A stretch of DNA of 64,000 nucleotides from Roseiarcus sp963772555 (GCA_963772555.1 CAVYXQ010000018.1:136516-200515), one strand, 5' to 3'; shown: positions 1 to 8,144, counted from the first letter of the stretch. The notes: generated by a model from the letters alone, not told the origin. Numbers and translations: made by a program.

Positions 1-1491
1 CAGGGGATGATGATCTGGCCGCCGGCCAACGCCATCTACCGCCGCGAAACCTATGACAATTATCCCGCCGCCAAGGCGGTGCTGAAGAGCGTGTTCGAGG
101 GCCTGCAGCTGCCGATGGACCTGGCGCTGGCGGTCGAGAGCAAATATTTCGCCAACATCCTGTTGTCGAGGGAAGCGGCGGCGATGATCCGCTCGCTCTT
201 TCTCTCCATGGGCGAGCTGAACAAGGGCGCGCGCCGCCCGGCCGACGTTCCGCCGGTCAAACTCAGGAAGATCGGGGTCATCGGCGCCGGCTTCATGGGC
301 GCCGGCATCGCCTATGTCTCGGCGGCCGCCGGCCTTGAGGTCGTGCTCATCGACCGCGACCAGGAATCGGCCGACAAGGGCAAGGCCTATTCGGACAAGG
401 TCATGAGCTCGCAGATCGCCAAGGGCCGCGCCAAGACGGCCGACAAGGACGCCCTGCTCGCGCGCATCCATGCGACCGCGGATTATGCCGAGCTCAAGGC
501 CTGCGATTTCGTCATCGAGGCGGTGTTCGAGGATCGCGCGGTCAAGGCCGAGGCGACGAAGAAGGCGCAGGCCGTGCTCGGTCCTGACGTCGTCTTCGCC
601 AGCAACACGTCGACGCTGCCGATCGCCTCTCTCGCCGAGACTTCGCTCAAGCCCGAGAATTTCATCGGCGTGCATTTCTTCTCGCCGGTCGAGAAGATGA
701 TGCTGACCGAGATCATCATGGGCGAGAAGACGGACGCGAAGGCGCTGGCGACGGCGATGGACTATGTGCGGGCGATCAAGAAGACGCCGATCGTCGTCAA
801 CGACTGCCGCGGCTTCTACGTCAATCGCTGCGTCGGCAATTACATGGTCGAGGCGCACTCCATGGTGATGGAGGGCGTGCCGCCGGCGATGATCGAAAAC
901 GCCGCCAAGATGGCCGGGATGCCGGTCGGGCCGCTGGCGCTCAATGACGAGGTCGGCATCGATCTCAGCTGGAGAATCCTGCAGGCCGCCGAGAAGGACT
1001 TGGGGCCGGGCGCGGTCGATCCGGCGCAGAAGAAACTCATCGAGACGCTGGTGGTGAAGGACCAGCGTTTCGGCCGCAAGAACGGCAAGGGCTTCTACGA
1101 CTATCCGGCGAACGGGCCGAAGAGCCTGTGGCCGGGCCTGGCGGCCATCGTCGGCAAGCGGCTCGACCCGGATGCGTTGAGCGTCAGGGACCTCAAGGAT
1201 CGCTTCTTGTTCACAGCTGCGCTCGAGGCGGCGCGCTGCCTGTTCGAGGGGGTCGTCACCGACCCGCGCGAGGCCGACGTCGGCTCGATCCTCGGCTTCG
1301 GCTACGCGCCCTATACCGGCGGCACGCTCTCGTTCATCGACGGCATGGGGCTGAAGACGTTCGTTCAGCGCGCCAAGGAGCTGGCGGCGAAATACGGCCC
1401 GCGTTTCGAGCCGAGCGGGAAGCTCGTGGAGATGGCCGAGCGCGGCGAGACGTTCTACGGAAGCTACGGCGAGGGGCGCAAAGCGGCTTAG
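1..1491 (+). CDS. fadJ: FadJ/FadB-type 3-hydroxyacyl-CoA dehydrogenase (5'-truncated by window edge)
   Basis: The reading frame is open from base 1, so the N-terminal part, including any crotonase (enoyl-CoA hydratase) domain, lies outside the window. Counting from the Met at base 7, a Rossmann NAD-binding motif GAGFMGAG lies at about residues 93-100. The 3-hydroxyacyl-CoA dehydrogenase signature follows, with a catalytic-type HFFSPVEKM segment near 225 and the C-terminal helical domains (VNRCVGNYM near 275; FGYAPYTGG near 435). Family knowledge: it oxidises L-3-hydroxyacyl-CoA to 3-ketoacyl-CoA in beta-oxidation in the cytoplasm. The residues before the Rossmann motif look like the linker seen in fused alpha subunits, so a multifunctional enzyme is more likely than a stand-alone dehydrogenase. 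fadB versus fadJ cannot be decided here. Confidence 0.9.
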   Translation, partial: QGMMIWPPANAIYRRETYDNYPAAKAVLKSVFEGLQLPMDLALAVESKYFANILLSREAAAMIRSLFLSMGELNKGARRPADVPPVKLRKIGVIGAGFMGAGIAYVSAAAGLEVVLIDRDQESADKGKAYSDKVMSSQIAKGRAKTADKDALLARIHATADYAELKACDFVIEAVFEDRAVKAEATKKAQAVLGPDVVFASNTSTLPIASLAETSLKPENFIGVHFFSPVEKMMLTEIIMGEKTDAKALATAMDYVRAIKKTPIVVNDCRGFYVNRCVGNYMVEAHSMVMEGVPPAMIENAAKMAGMPVGPLALNDEVGIDLSWRILQAAEKDLGPGAVDPAQKKLIETLVVKDQRFGRKNGKGFYDYPANGPKSLWPGLAAIVGKRLDPDALSVRDLKDRFLFTAALEAARCLFEGVVTDPREADVGSILGFGYAPYTGGTLSFIDGMGLKTFVQRAKELAAKYGPRFEPSGKLVEMAERGETFYGSYGEGRKAA

Positions 1492-1610
1492 CCGGCCGAC
1501 GCGTTGTTCGCTCAGCGCGTCGATCGCTCGACGACGGTCGTCACGGCAGGCTTGCGCGCCGCCGAGCGGGCGCCTATAAGACGGCCCTGCCCGCTACGCG
1601 GGCGACATGT

Positions 1611-1687
1611 CGGAGTGTAGCGCAGCCTGGTAGCGCACCTCGTTCGGGACGAGGGGGTCGGAGGTTCGAATCCTCTCACTCCGACCA
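1611..1687 (+). tRNA. tRNA-Pro (anticodon CGG)
   Basis: A 77-nt cloverleaf. Acceptor arm CGGAGTG (1611-1617) pairs with CACTCCG (1677-1683). The D arm is GCGC...GCGC, the anticodon stem CCTCG/CGAGG carries the loop TTCGGGA with anticodon CGG, and the T loop is TTCGAAT. CCA is genome-encoded at 1685-1687. The 3' 47 nt are repeated at 4531-4577, marking this gene as an integration target. Confidence 0.95.
1641..1687 (+). repeat. attL-like repeat inside tRNA-Pro
   Basis: The 3' 47 nt of tRNA-Pro, from the anticodon loop through CCA. They match 4531-4577 at all but one position (T at 1676, G at 4566). Sequence outside the repeat is unrelated on both sides. Size and position match the crossover segment used by tRNA-targeting tyrosine integrases. 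Confidence 0.8.
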
Positions 1688-1746
1688 TCAATCCTCTTAA
1701 CGAATCAAAGTCTTCCCTGCTTGGGCCAGAAGCGGTTCAGGGCGAC

Positions 1747-1766
1747 CGGGACAGTTATCGGGACAG
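1747..1766 (+). promoter_or_regulatory. Paired CGGGACAG repeats, candidate integrase arm sites (left)
   Basis: CGGGACAG occurs at 1747-1754 and 1759-1766, 60 bp inside the left att repeat. The same octamer occurs twice (4429-4436, 4440-4447) near the right end. Short direct repeats flanking att cores are typical of integrase or excisionase arm-type sites. The function is inferred from position only. Confidence 0.4.
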
Positions 1767-1865
1767 AAACGCTTCCCGCTTAAGAGACGGTGATGCGGCT
1801 GGAACGACTGAAGACTGTCGCCGAGGCAAACTGCGAACAAGAGGCGCTTAGCTGGTCGTGTACTA

Positions 1866-2700
1866 GGGTGTGGACTCAATTGATCCAATAGCAGAGCGCG
1901 GCGATCAGGCAGAGGCCGGCGAGGAAGTTGCGGGCGGTTTTGTCGTATCGGGTCGCGATGGCGCGAAAGTCCTTCAAGCGGCAGAAGGTGCGCTCGATGA
2001 CGTTGCGGAGACGGTAGAGTTCGGCGTCAAAGGGAAAGCGGCGCTTACGATGGGACTTGTTGGGGATGACCGGTTCCGTGCCGCGCTCATCGAGGAAGGA
2101 GCGCAAGTGATCGGCGTCGTAGCCCTTGTCGGCGATGGTGTGTTTGCTCGGGCCGATCGAGGCGAGCAGAGGCGCAGCGCCTTTGATGTCGGCGACGTTT
2201 CCGCCGGTCAGCAGGAAGGCGCGCGGCCTGCCTTCTGCATCGACGAGGGCATGGATTTTCGTCGTGCGGCCGCCACGCGAGCGGCCGATGGCTTGGTCTT
2301 CGGACCCCCTTTTTGGGCGCCGCTCGCCGAGCGATGCGCCTTCACCGCCGAACTGTCGATCATGACGAGGGCCGGAGGATCGGCATGTTCGACGAGAGCG
2401 GCGAACAGACGCTGCCACAGACCGCGCCGGCTCCAACGATTGTACCGGTTGAAGACCGTCGTATACGGCCCGTATTCTTCGGGAAGCGCCCGCCATCGAC
2501 AGCCCTCGCGTAACCGATGGACGATCCCGCTGATGATGCGTCGATCGTCCTGCCGCTCCGGCCCGGTGTGGACCATCGGAAGATGCGGCGCGAGCGCCGC
2601 AAATTGTTCATCCGTCAGCCAAAAATTGTCCGCCACGAATCAAGCCCTCCATACGGACTTGAATCACGACAAATCACCCAAATCAATTGGGTACACACCC
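1866..2700 (-). mobile_element. IS5-family insertion sequence (IS427-like group)
   Basis: An 835-bp element. The left end GGGTGTGGACTCAATTGAT and the inverted right end GGGTGTGTACCCAATTGAT differ at two positions. It is flanked by a TA target duplication (1864-1865 and 2701-2702). It encodes one transposase on the minus strand, split into two overlapping frames. Length, TA duplication and frameshifted DDE transposase fit IS5-family elements of the IS427 type. Both ends are complete, so it may be active. Confidence 0.88.
1876..2636 (-). CDS. IS5-family DDE transposase, OrfA/OrfB joined by -1 frameshift
   Basis: OrfA starts at 2636 (MADNFWLTDEQF..., DUF4096-like N-terminal domain) and in frame 0 stops at 2208. 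OrfB continues in the -1 frame to 1876. The frames meet at a CCCAAAAAGGGGG run near 2305-2317, where tRNA-Lys on AAA can slip back one base, a classic programmed frameshift for this IS group. Catalytic motifs are visible: Asp in VMIDSSAVKAH (OrfA), Asp in ADKGYDADHLR and Glu in RNVIERTFCRLKDF (OrfB). The fused product would be about 250 residues, normal for the family. OrfA alone lacks the second Asp and the Glu. Confidence 0.85.
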
Positions 2701-2702
2701 TA

Positions 2703-2903
2703 ATGAAGACGCGTCAATTCGCATCGAGAGATTTGGCAATGGCCCGGAACGCCAAAGCTGGTTTCCGTGTCGTTCTGACGTGGCAGGACATCGAAGAAAT
2801 TACGAAGGGAATGGCCGCTGAAAATCACGAAGGCGCGCTTCGTGTTCAGCGAGCGCTAAACGTCGCCGCCGCGATCGGAGACCTTCTCAAGAATTCAAAC
2901 TGA
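2703..2903 (+). CDS. Short hypothetical protein abutting the IS
   Basis: A 66-residue frame that begins one base after the IS target duplication. It contains a charged helical stretch (QDIEEITKGMAAEN) and no recognisable domain. If the IS is removed, the frame stays open leftward across the insertion point for about 20 more codons. It may therefore be the 3' part of a small gene interrupted by the IS. No good ribosome binding site precedes the ATG, because the IS end lies there. Confidence 0.3.
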   Translation: MKTRQFASRDLAMARNAKAGFRVVLTWQDIEEITKGMAAENHEGALRVQRALNVAAAIGDLLKNSN

Positions 2904-3006
2904 CCCACTACCCAGACAGCGGCTTCCCTTGCTGCGGCGCATGACTGCTAAAGATCGAACAACGGATCGGCACCCGCCGACGCGGACGTCAGCAGGAGAA
3001 GGCGCC

Positions 3007-3225
3007 ATGACGCTTCGGGCTGCGCTCTTTCTGGCGTTCGCACTTGTCGTCGGCGCCGCCAAGGCGGAAGGGTCTTACGCCGTGATGATCCAATGCACGC
3101 GTGAGAGCCCCATCGTGTTCGCTCGCTGCGGCGATCGATCGGAAGCCTGCGAAGACCTGATGACCATTTACGCGGGGGACGGTCAGGCGGATCGATACTG
3201 CGGGCCGGACAACTGGCGCATGTAA
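3007..3225 (+). CDS. Small secreted cysteine-containing protein
   Basis: A 72-residue protein with an AGGAGAA Shine-Dalgarno seven bases before the ATG. Residues 1-20 form a signal peptide (hydrophobic AALFLAFALVVGAA, cleavage probably after AKA). The mature part of about 50 residues has four cysteines, so two disulfides are possible in the periplasm. I do not recognise a family. It lies inside the tRNA-bounded element, and the neighbouring PEP-CTERM gene converges on it. Confidence 0.6.
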   Translation: MTLRAALFLAFALVVGAAKAEGSYAVMIQCTRESPIVFARCGDRSEACEDLMTIYAGDGQADRYCGPDNWRM

Positions 3226-3323
3226 GTGCCGGTGGAACCGGTGCCGGGTTGGAGGGTGGCGCCGTCGCGTTGAAGCCCAACCGTCGCCGACGAGGGCGCG
3301 AGGATGGGCGCTCGTTCCCTGGG

Positions 3324-4034
3324 CTACCCGGCGACCGTGGCATGTCCCGCCCTCGCCCGGCGATGCCCCGCATAGCCGAGGCCCGCGAAGCCGAGCAGCA
3401 TCATTATCCAGGTAGAAGGCTCCGGAACGAAGCTGACGCTCAGGCTTGTAATGCTGCCCGAACCATAGAAGAGGGCGATATCGAACGGGCCCTCGTACGG
3501 TTCTCCCCCAGGAGGTCCGGGAGCATAGTACTGTTCAGCGAGGTCTATTAACATCGACGTCGTATCTCCCGGCGCCGTCAGATAGGTGAAGGATGTCGTG
3601 ACATTTCCAGGCAGCGAACCCGTTGGGGTGGAAACGGACGCCTCCGCCCCGAGATAGGTCACGTACATGCATGTGAAAGCGGACCCCCCGGGACACTCAC
3701 CAAACGAAACGTAGTCAAAAAGACTGGCTGAGTCTGTCTGATAGCTCGAACTTCCGTCGTTGAAGGCGACGCGACTGGCGGAAGGCGCCAGGACGCTGGC
3801 AGTCCCCCACCCGGGCACATTGATGGAAACTCGGACTGCGGTCCCTGTGAGCGAACTTCCGCTCGAATCCGGCGTGAAGGTCATGGCGTCCGTATCGTAT
3901 TCATACGTCAGGACGAATGGGTCCGAATTGTCAAGCGTCCCGGTATATACCGCCTCCATGAGCCTTGCGGCGCTGGGGGATGGGGACGCGGCGAGGGCAA
4001 AAACCGTGGCGAAAGCAATGGCTTTCCACGACAT
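3324..4034 (-). CDS. PEP-CTERM sorting-domain exported protein
   Basis: A 236-residue protein. The start at 4034 is chosen because GGGAGG precedes it and a signal peptide follows immediately (MSWKAIAFATVFALAAS). The body is Ser/Thr/Gly-rich and low in Lys, typical of secreted beta-rich proteins. The C-terminus carries the tripartite sorting tag: VPEPSTW, a hydrophobic segment (IMMLLGFAGLGYAG), then a basic end (HRRARAG). Family knowledge: such proteins are processed by exosortase/EpsH in exopolysaccharide-producing Gram-negatives. No exosortase is in this window, so one would have to be elsewhere. The ligand or role is unknown. Confidence 0.85.
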   Translation of the reverse strand: MSWKAIAFATVFALAASPSPSAARLMEAVYTGTLDNSDPFVLTYEYDTDAMTFTPDSSGSSLTGTAVRVSINVPGWGTASVLAPSASRVAFNDGSSSYQTDSASLFDYVSFGECPGGSAFTCMYVTYLGAEASVSTPTGSLPGNVTTSFTYLTAPGDTTSMLIDLAEQYYAPGPPGGEPYEGPFDIALFYGSGSITSLSVSFVPEPSTWIMMLLGFAGLGYAGHRRARAGHATVAG

Positions 4035-4084
4035 GACGACCTCCCGAAAAGACGATGGAAGCATAGACCGGACAGCGGGGTCCA

Positions 4085-4357
4085 TCAATACGACATGAAG
4101 TCGCGTGGCCCCGGTCGGAAGGCGGGCCTTAAGGGGTGCGAAGCAAGGTCCCTGAACCGCGCGCCACATGGCCGGGAGAAGTCCGCCCGCCGCTCGCATG
4201 ACGCCAGTGCCATGAGAACGTCAGGCAGGGCCGCATCCGCGCCGAACCGCGCTATCAGCCTGTCCTGCCGATAGCGCCCGGCCCGTCCGCATCGCTCGCA
4301 GTCGATACGAACGATGTCCGAGGGGAATTCTGCCAGAGAGAGGGAGCCGGGTCGCAT
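4085..4357 (-). CDS. Conserved CxxC small hypothetical protein
   Basis: A 90-residue protein from the Met at 4357; an alternative Met at 4462 would add 35 residues of poor quality. It resembles a small protein I associate with Rhizobiales genomes: an N-terminal IRIDCERCGR-type CxxC, a basic RYRQDRLIARFGADAALPDV segment, and a second Cys pair (ASCERR...RPCG). The four cysteines suggest a small zinc ribbon. The biochemical role is unknown. It lies in the tRNA-bounded element, near the right att repeat. Confidence 0.6.
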   Translation of the reverse strand: MRPGSLSLAEFPSDIVRIDCERCGRAGRYRQDRLIARFGADAALPDVLMALASCERRADFSRPCGARFRDLASHPLRPAFRPGPRDFMSY

Positions 4358-4428
4358 CGGAGCAGTATCGCCGCCGGGTACATCGGCCAGAAATACCAGC
4401 CGTCCCGCGGCGGCGGTGGCAAGCTCAC

Positions 4429-4447
4429 CGGGACAGAAACGGGACAG
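4429..4447 (+). promoter_or_regulatory. Paired CGGGACAG repeats, candidate integrase arm sites (right)
   Basis: CGGGACAG at 4429-4436 and 4440-4447, about 84 bp inside the right att repeat. They mirror the pair at 1747-1766 but with 11-bp instead of 12-bp spacing. Also shared with the left end is the extended CGGGACAGAAACG. The arm-site role is inferred from symmetry of placement. Confidence 0.4.
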
Positions 4448-4530
4448 AGACCCCATGAACAAAGCAGGACAAACGCGATTGAGCGTGACGAAAAGCCCTT
4501 AATTTTCAGAGGCCATGCGTTGAGACGCAG

Positions 4531-4577
4531 CGTTCGGGACGAGGGGGTCGGAGGTTCGAATCCTCGCACTCCGACCA
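4531..4577 (+). repeat. attR-like partial copy of tRNA-Pro
   Basis: A 47-bp copy of the tRNA-Pro 3' half including CCA, with one mismatch to 1641-1687. The 5' half (acceptor strand and D arm) is absent, so this is not a functional tRNA gene but the second boundary of the integrated segment. Confidence 0.8.
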
Positions 4578-4845
4578 ATCCATCCAGCAAGCTCTCCAGA
4601 TTGCCGTGAAGCTCTTCAAGTCCAGCACCCGCCGCATTCGTCGGAGGCGAGCTCAGCCTGCGGCTTCTCGACTTCTTCCTGAGCGGCCGTTCAAAAGGTT
4701 CGATCTCCGGCGCCCGAGCTGCCGGTCAGCCGCGCGACGCACTTCGTTTCAAACCGTTCCCCCGGCAAATTCTCCTGCCCGACCGCTTCCGCGGCGGCTG
4801 AAATCCCGGTAGGTGCGGGGCCAACCTTTGAAGTCGGGAACACGA

Positions 4846-5952
4846 ATGGCGTCTCCAGGGCGGCAGCCGGCGGGCCTTCTCGCGCGGCAGCGGATCGCGG
4901 CGCTCGTCGCCTCGGGCGGCGTCGGCGCGGCCGCGCCGATCGAGCCCGGTCAGATCCAGCCGGCCAGCCTCGATCTGCGGCTCGGCCCCGAGGCGTTTCG
5001 CGTCCGCGCCAGCTTCCTGCCGGGCAAGGGCGCGAGCGTCGTCGAGCGCCTGAAAAGCCTCAACCCCGAGCGCGTGTCGCTCCTCGGCGACGGGGCGGTG
5101 ATGGAGAAGGGCATCGTCTATGTGGCGCCGCTGATGGAGCGGCTGAGCCTGCCCGGAAGCGTCTCCGGCGCGGCCAATCCGAAAAGCTCGACCGGGCGGC
5201 TCGACATTTTCACCCGGCTGATCGTCGACGGCTCCGACGCCTTCGACGCGGCGCCGGCCGGCTATGCCGGGCCGCTCTTCGCCGAAGTCTCGCCGCGCAG
5301 TTTCAGCGTCCGGGCGCGCGCCGGCACGCGCCTGAACCAGCTGCGCTTTCGCGACCGCGGCGCGGCTGCGATCCTCGACGCCGAGGCTCTTCGCGCGCGC
5401 CACGCCGCCGAACCGCTCGTCGACGGCCCGCTCGCGCTGCGCGACGGCCTCATCGTCCACGTCGGGCTTGCCGGCGAGGCGGGCGAAGTCGTCGGCTATC
5501 GCGCCATCAAGAACACCGACGTCATCGACGTCGACCAAATCGGCGCCTATCCGGCGCACGATTTCTGGGAGCCGCTCCTGGCCCGGCCGGACCGGCGCCT
5601 GATCCTCGATCCGGGCGAGTTCTATATCCTCGCCTCGCGCGAGAAAATGCAGATTCCGGCCGACCTCGCCGCCGAAATGGCGCCGATCGATCCGGCGATC
5701 GGCGAATTCCGCGTGCATTACGCCGGCTTCTTCGATCCGGGCTTCGGCCAAGGCGCGGACGGCAAGCCCGCCGCGCGGGCGGTGCTCGAGGTGCGCAGCC
5801 GCGACGTGCCCTTCCTGATCGAGGACGGTCAGCCGGTCGGGCGGCTTATCTACGAGGAACTGGCCGACGCCGCCGACGAGCTTTACGGCGCGGGGCAGGC
5901 GTCCAACTATCAGCACCAGGGACTGAGACTGTCGAAGCACTTCCGGGAGTAG
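4846..5952 (+). CDS. dcd: dCTP deaminase (long form)
   Basis: A 368-residue protein, about twice the length of E. coli Dcd and matching the long alphaproteobacterial 2'-deoxycytidine 5'-triphosphate deaminase. Two dUTPase/Dcd-type halves are visible. The first has QIQPASLDLRLG (near 36-47) and NPKSSTGRLD (near 107). The second has DPGEFYILASREKMQIP (near 255) and a Tyr-rich C-terminal QHQGLRLSKHF tail. Reaction: dCTP plus water to dUTP plus ammonia, feeding dTMP synthesis. The ATG at 4846 is preferred over upstream in-frame starts because the conserved protein begins there. It is monocistronic, between the tRNA island and secE. Confidence 0.88.
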   Translation: MASPGRQPAGLLARQRIAALVASGGVGAAAPIEPGQIQPASLDLRLGPEAFRVRASFLPGKGASVVERLKSLNPERVSLLGDGAVMEKGIVYVAPLMERLSLPGSVSGAANPKSSTGRLDIFTRLIVDGSDAFDAAPAGYAGPLFAEVSPRSFSVRARAGTRLNQLRFRDRGAAAILDAEALRARHAAEPLVDGPLALRDGLIVHVGLAGEAGEVVGYRAIKNTDVIDVDQIGAYPAHDFWEPLLARPDRRLILDPGEFYILASREKMQIPADLAAEMAPIDPAIGEFRVHYAGFFDPGFGQGADGKPAARAVLEVRSRDVPFLIEDGQPVGRLIYEELADAADELYGAGQASNYQHQGLRLSKHFRE

Positions 5953-6086
5953 AGCGCACGCGTTGGTCGTCGTCACCGCGGCGAAATCGCCCCTCGATCC
6001 TTGGATGGCTGGTCGCTTTGCTCCTCGCCATCACGGGCTCCTGGAGGCAGCGATGACGTTTTCACGGGCGGATTGTCATATTTCGC

Positions 6087-6114
6087 TTGGCGAAGGCGCC
6101 GCTTTCCCTATATG
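6087..6114 (+). promoter_or_regulatory. Candidate sigma70-type promoter for secE-nusG
   Basis: TTGGCG (6087-6092) and TATATG (6109-6114) with 16-bp spacing, about 100 bp upstream of secE. It is the best -35/-10 pair in the 265-bp gap after dcd. It was read by eye only. Confidence 0.35.
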
Positions 6115-6217
6115 AGCTTCAGGCTGGCGCGGCGCCGAGAGGCCCCGCGCCGCGAATTTTTTGGCCGGCCGCCATCGTGGCCCAAGGCCCGGGAATCGGA
6201 ACGGAACCGATAAAGAC

Positions 6218-6415
6218 ATGACCAACCCGTTCGAATTCATTCAGCAGGTGCGCGCCGAGGCCGCCAAGGTGGTCTGGCCGACCCGGCGGGAGACCCTCGT
6301 CACGACGGGCCTGGTGCTGGCGCTCGTCGTCTTCACCAGCCTCTTCTTCGTCGGCGTGGACACCGTGCTGAGAGAAGTGGTGGCGCTGCTGCTCGGCTTC
6401 CGCCGAACCGGCTAG
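6218..6415 (+). CDS. secE: Preprotein translocase subunit SecE
   Basis: 65 residues, the short one-TM form typical of alphaproteobacteria. An N-terminal amphipathic region carries the family motif EAAKVVWPTRRET (near 14-26). One transmembrane helix follows (LVTTGLVLALVVFTSLFFVGV) and a short periplasmic tail. It stabilises SecY in the inner-membrane SecYEG channel. nusG follows 27 bp downstream, the usual pairing. Confidence 0.95.
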   Translation: MTNPFEFIQQVRAEAAKVVWPTRRETLVTTGLVLALVVFTSLFFVGVDTVLREVVALLLGFRRTG

Positions 6416-6442
6416 GCCCAAAGCCAACACGCGAGAGGGCGT

Positions 6443-7003
6443 ATGACGACGACAATCCTGGAACGCAGCCCCATGACCATGCGATGGTACATCGTCCACG
6501 CATATTCCAATTTCGAGAAGAAGGTCGCTGAATCCATTCGCGAGCAGGCGCACCAGCGCGGCCTTGCCGACAAGTTCGAGGAAATCCTGGTGCCGACCGA
6601 GCAGGTCGTCGAAGTCCGCCGCGGCCGCAAGATCAGCTCGGAGCGCAAGTTCTTCCCCGGCTATGTTCTGGTGAAATGCGATCTGACCGACGAGGTCTAC
6701 CACCTGATCAAGAACACGCCGAAGGTGACCGGCTTCCTCGGCGCCGACAAGAAGCCGATGCCGATCCCCGACCACGAGGCCGACCGCATCAAGGGCCAGG
6801 TCCTCGAGGGCGTCGAGCGGCCGAAAGCGGCGATCCGTTTCGAGATCGGCGAGAACGTGCGCGTGGCCGACGGCCCGTTCGCTTCGTTCAACGGCGTGGT
6901 CGAGGAGGTCGACGAGTCGCGCTCGCGGGTCAAGGTCGCCGTGTCGATCTTCGGCCGGGCGACGCCGGTCGATCTCGAATTCGGCCAGGTCGAGAAGACG
7001 TAA
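6443..7003 (+). CDS. nusG: Transcription termination/antitermination factor NusG
   Basis: 186 residues. The N-terminal NGN domain begins MRWYIVHAYSNFEKKVAESI (a second ATG at 6479 gives the usual family start) and contains the FFPGYVLVKCDL signature. The C-terminal KOW domain has the motif VRVADGPFASFNGVVEEVD (near 140-158). It binds RNA polymerase and Rho or ribosomal S10. The usual downstream rplK is absent; msrP follows instead. Confidence 0.95.
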   Translation: MTTTILERSPMTMRWYIVHAYSNFEKKVAESIREQAHQRGLADKFEEILVPTEQVVEVRRGRKISSERKFFPGYVLVKCDLTDEVYHLIKNTPKVTGFLGADKKPMPIPDHEADRIKGQVLEGVERPKAAIRFEIGENVRVADGPFASFNGVVEEVDESRSRVKVAVSIFGRATPVDLEFGQVEKT

Positions 7004-7102
7004 GGCGTAACATCGCCTTCGCCCGCGCCGAAGAGATGGGCGCCGGCGAAGAACCAAGCCTTTGTCGGCGACGTATCGGGACCCCCCCCAGGAGTTCATC
7101 CC

Positions 7103-8050
7103 ATGCAGGTCGTTCGTCGCAGGGGCTGGGAAATCCCGGCCAGTCTCACGACCCCGGAGGCCGCCTTCGTCGATCGTCGCGCCTTTGTCGCCGGACTCGG
7201 CGCGGCCGGCGCTTTCGCCGCATGCGCCCGCCCGGCGCGGGCGGACGAGGCCGACCCCTCAGCGGCGCTCTATCCCGCCAGGCGCAACCCGGCCTACACG
7301 CTCGACCGCGACGTGACGCCGGAGAAATACAATCTCAACTACAACAATTTCTACGAATACAGCACCAGCAAGCACGTCGACGCCAGCGCCCTGAAGACGC
7401 GTCCCTGGACGGTCAAGCTCGACGGTCTCGTCGAGAAGGAGCAGACCGTCGACATCGATTCGCTGATCAAGGCAATGGGGCTCGAGGAGCGGCTCTATCG
7501 CCACCGCTGCGTCGAGGGCTGGTCGATGGCGATCCCCTGGACCGGCTTCCCGCTGAAGACGCTGGTCGATTTCGCCAAGCCGCTCTCCTCGGCGTCCTAC
7601 GTCCGATTCGAGACGTTCCTCGACAAGAAGATGGCGCCCGGCCAGCGCTCCTTCCTGCCGTGGCCTTATGTCGAGGGCCTGACGATGGCGGAGGCGACGA
7701 ACGAACTCGCCTTCATCGTCACCGGCGCCTACGGCGAGCCGCTCGCCAAGGTCCAGGGCGCGCCGATCCGGCTGGCGACGCCGTGGAAATACGGTTTCAA
7801 GTCGATCAAGTCGATCGTCAAGGTGTCGTTCGTCGACAAGCGGCCGGAGACCTTCTGGGAAAGCCTCGGGCCGGACGAATACGGCTTCTGGGCGAACGTC
7901 AATCCGGCAGTTCCGCATCCCCGCTGGAGCCAGGCCAGCGAGACCTTCCTCAACGACGGCCAGAAGCGCCCGACGCTGATCTACAACGGCTACGGCGCTG
8001 AAGTCGCCGCCCTCTACAAGGGACTGGAGAAAGAACCGCTCTTCATGTGA
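7103..8050 (+). CDS. msrP: Protein-methionine-sulfoxide reductase catalytic subunit MsrP (YedY)
   Basis: 315 residues. A twin-arginine signal lies at about 24-48 (DRRAFVAG followed by an Ala-rich segment and ARA cleavage site), so it is exported folded to the periplasm. The molybdopterin-ligating cysteine is Cys136 in HRCVEGW, and the sulfite-oxidase-like fold continues through RLATPWKYGFKS and FWESLGPDEYGFWANVNP. Family knowledge: it reduces methionine sulfoxide in periplasmic proteins using electrons from the haem membrane protein MsrQ. No msrQ is adjacent here. It lies 100 bp after nusG and may be read from the same promoter. Confidence 0.93.
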   Translation: MQVVRRRGWEIPASLTTPEAAFVDRRAFVAGLGAAGAFAACARPARADEADPSAALYPARRNPAYTLDRDVTPEKYNLNYNNFYEYSTSKHVDASALKTRPWTVKLDGLVEKEQTVDIDSLIKAMGLEERLYRHRCVEGWSMAIPWTGFPLKTLVDFAKPLSSASYVRFETFLDKKMAPGQRSFLPWPYVEGLTMAEATNELAFIVTGAYGEPLAKVQGAPIRLATPWKYGFKSIKSIVKVSFVDKRPETFWESLGPDEYGFWANVNPAVPHPRWSQASETFLNDGQKRPTLIYNGYGAEVAALYKGLEKEPLFM

Positions 8051-8144
8051 GGTTGTGAAGCGCCGTTCTCGTGTTATGAGTGGAGCGCGAGCGAAGAGCG
8101 GAGCAAGAGTGCGTCCGCCAGCCGCCCGCAGAGGGAACACGCTC

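Larger units (their letters stand above)
1641..4577. mobile_element. Putative tRNA-Pro-integrated mini-island (no integrase seen)
   Basis: A 47-bp direct repeat made of the anticodon-loop-to-CCA part of tRNA-Pro bounds about 2.9 kb. Inside are an IS5-family element, a small secreted protein, a PEP-CTERM protein and a CxxC protein, but no tyrosine-recombinase frame. Paired CGGGACAG octamers sit just inside each end. Inference: the region is a decayed or non-autonomous integrative element, or an island whose integrase was lost. Tandem tRNA duplication is unlikely because the second copy lacks the 5' half of the tRNA. Confidence 0.7.

Noticed and set aside
4531..4577. A second tRNA-Pro gene
   Set aside because: Only the 3' half is present; there is no 5' acceptor strand or D arm, so it is an att-like duplication.
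4726..5976. A 416-residue minus-strand open frame
   Set aside because: Antisense to dcd, whose protein is clearly recognisable on the plus strand.
5953..6217. tRNA-Trp upstream of secE, as in many genomes
   Set aside because: No cloverleaf or CCA anticodon loop could be found in this gap.
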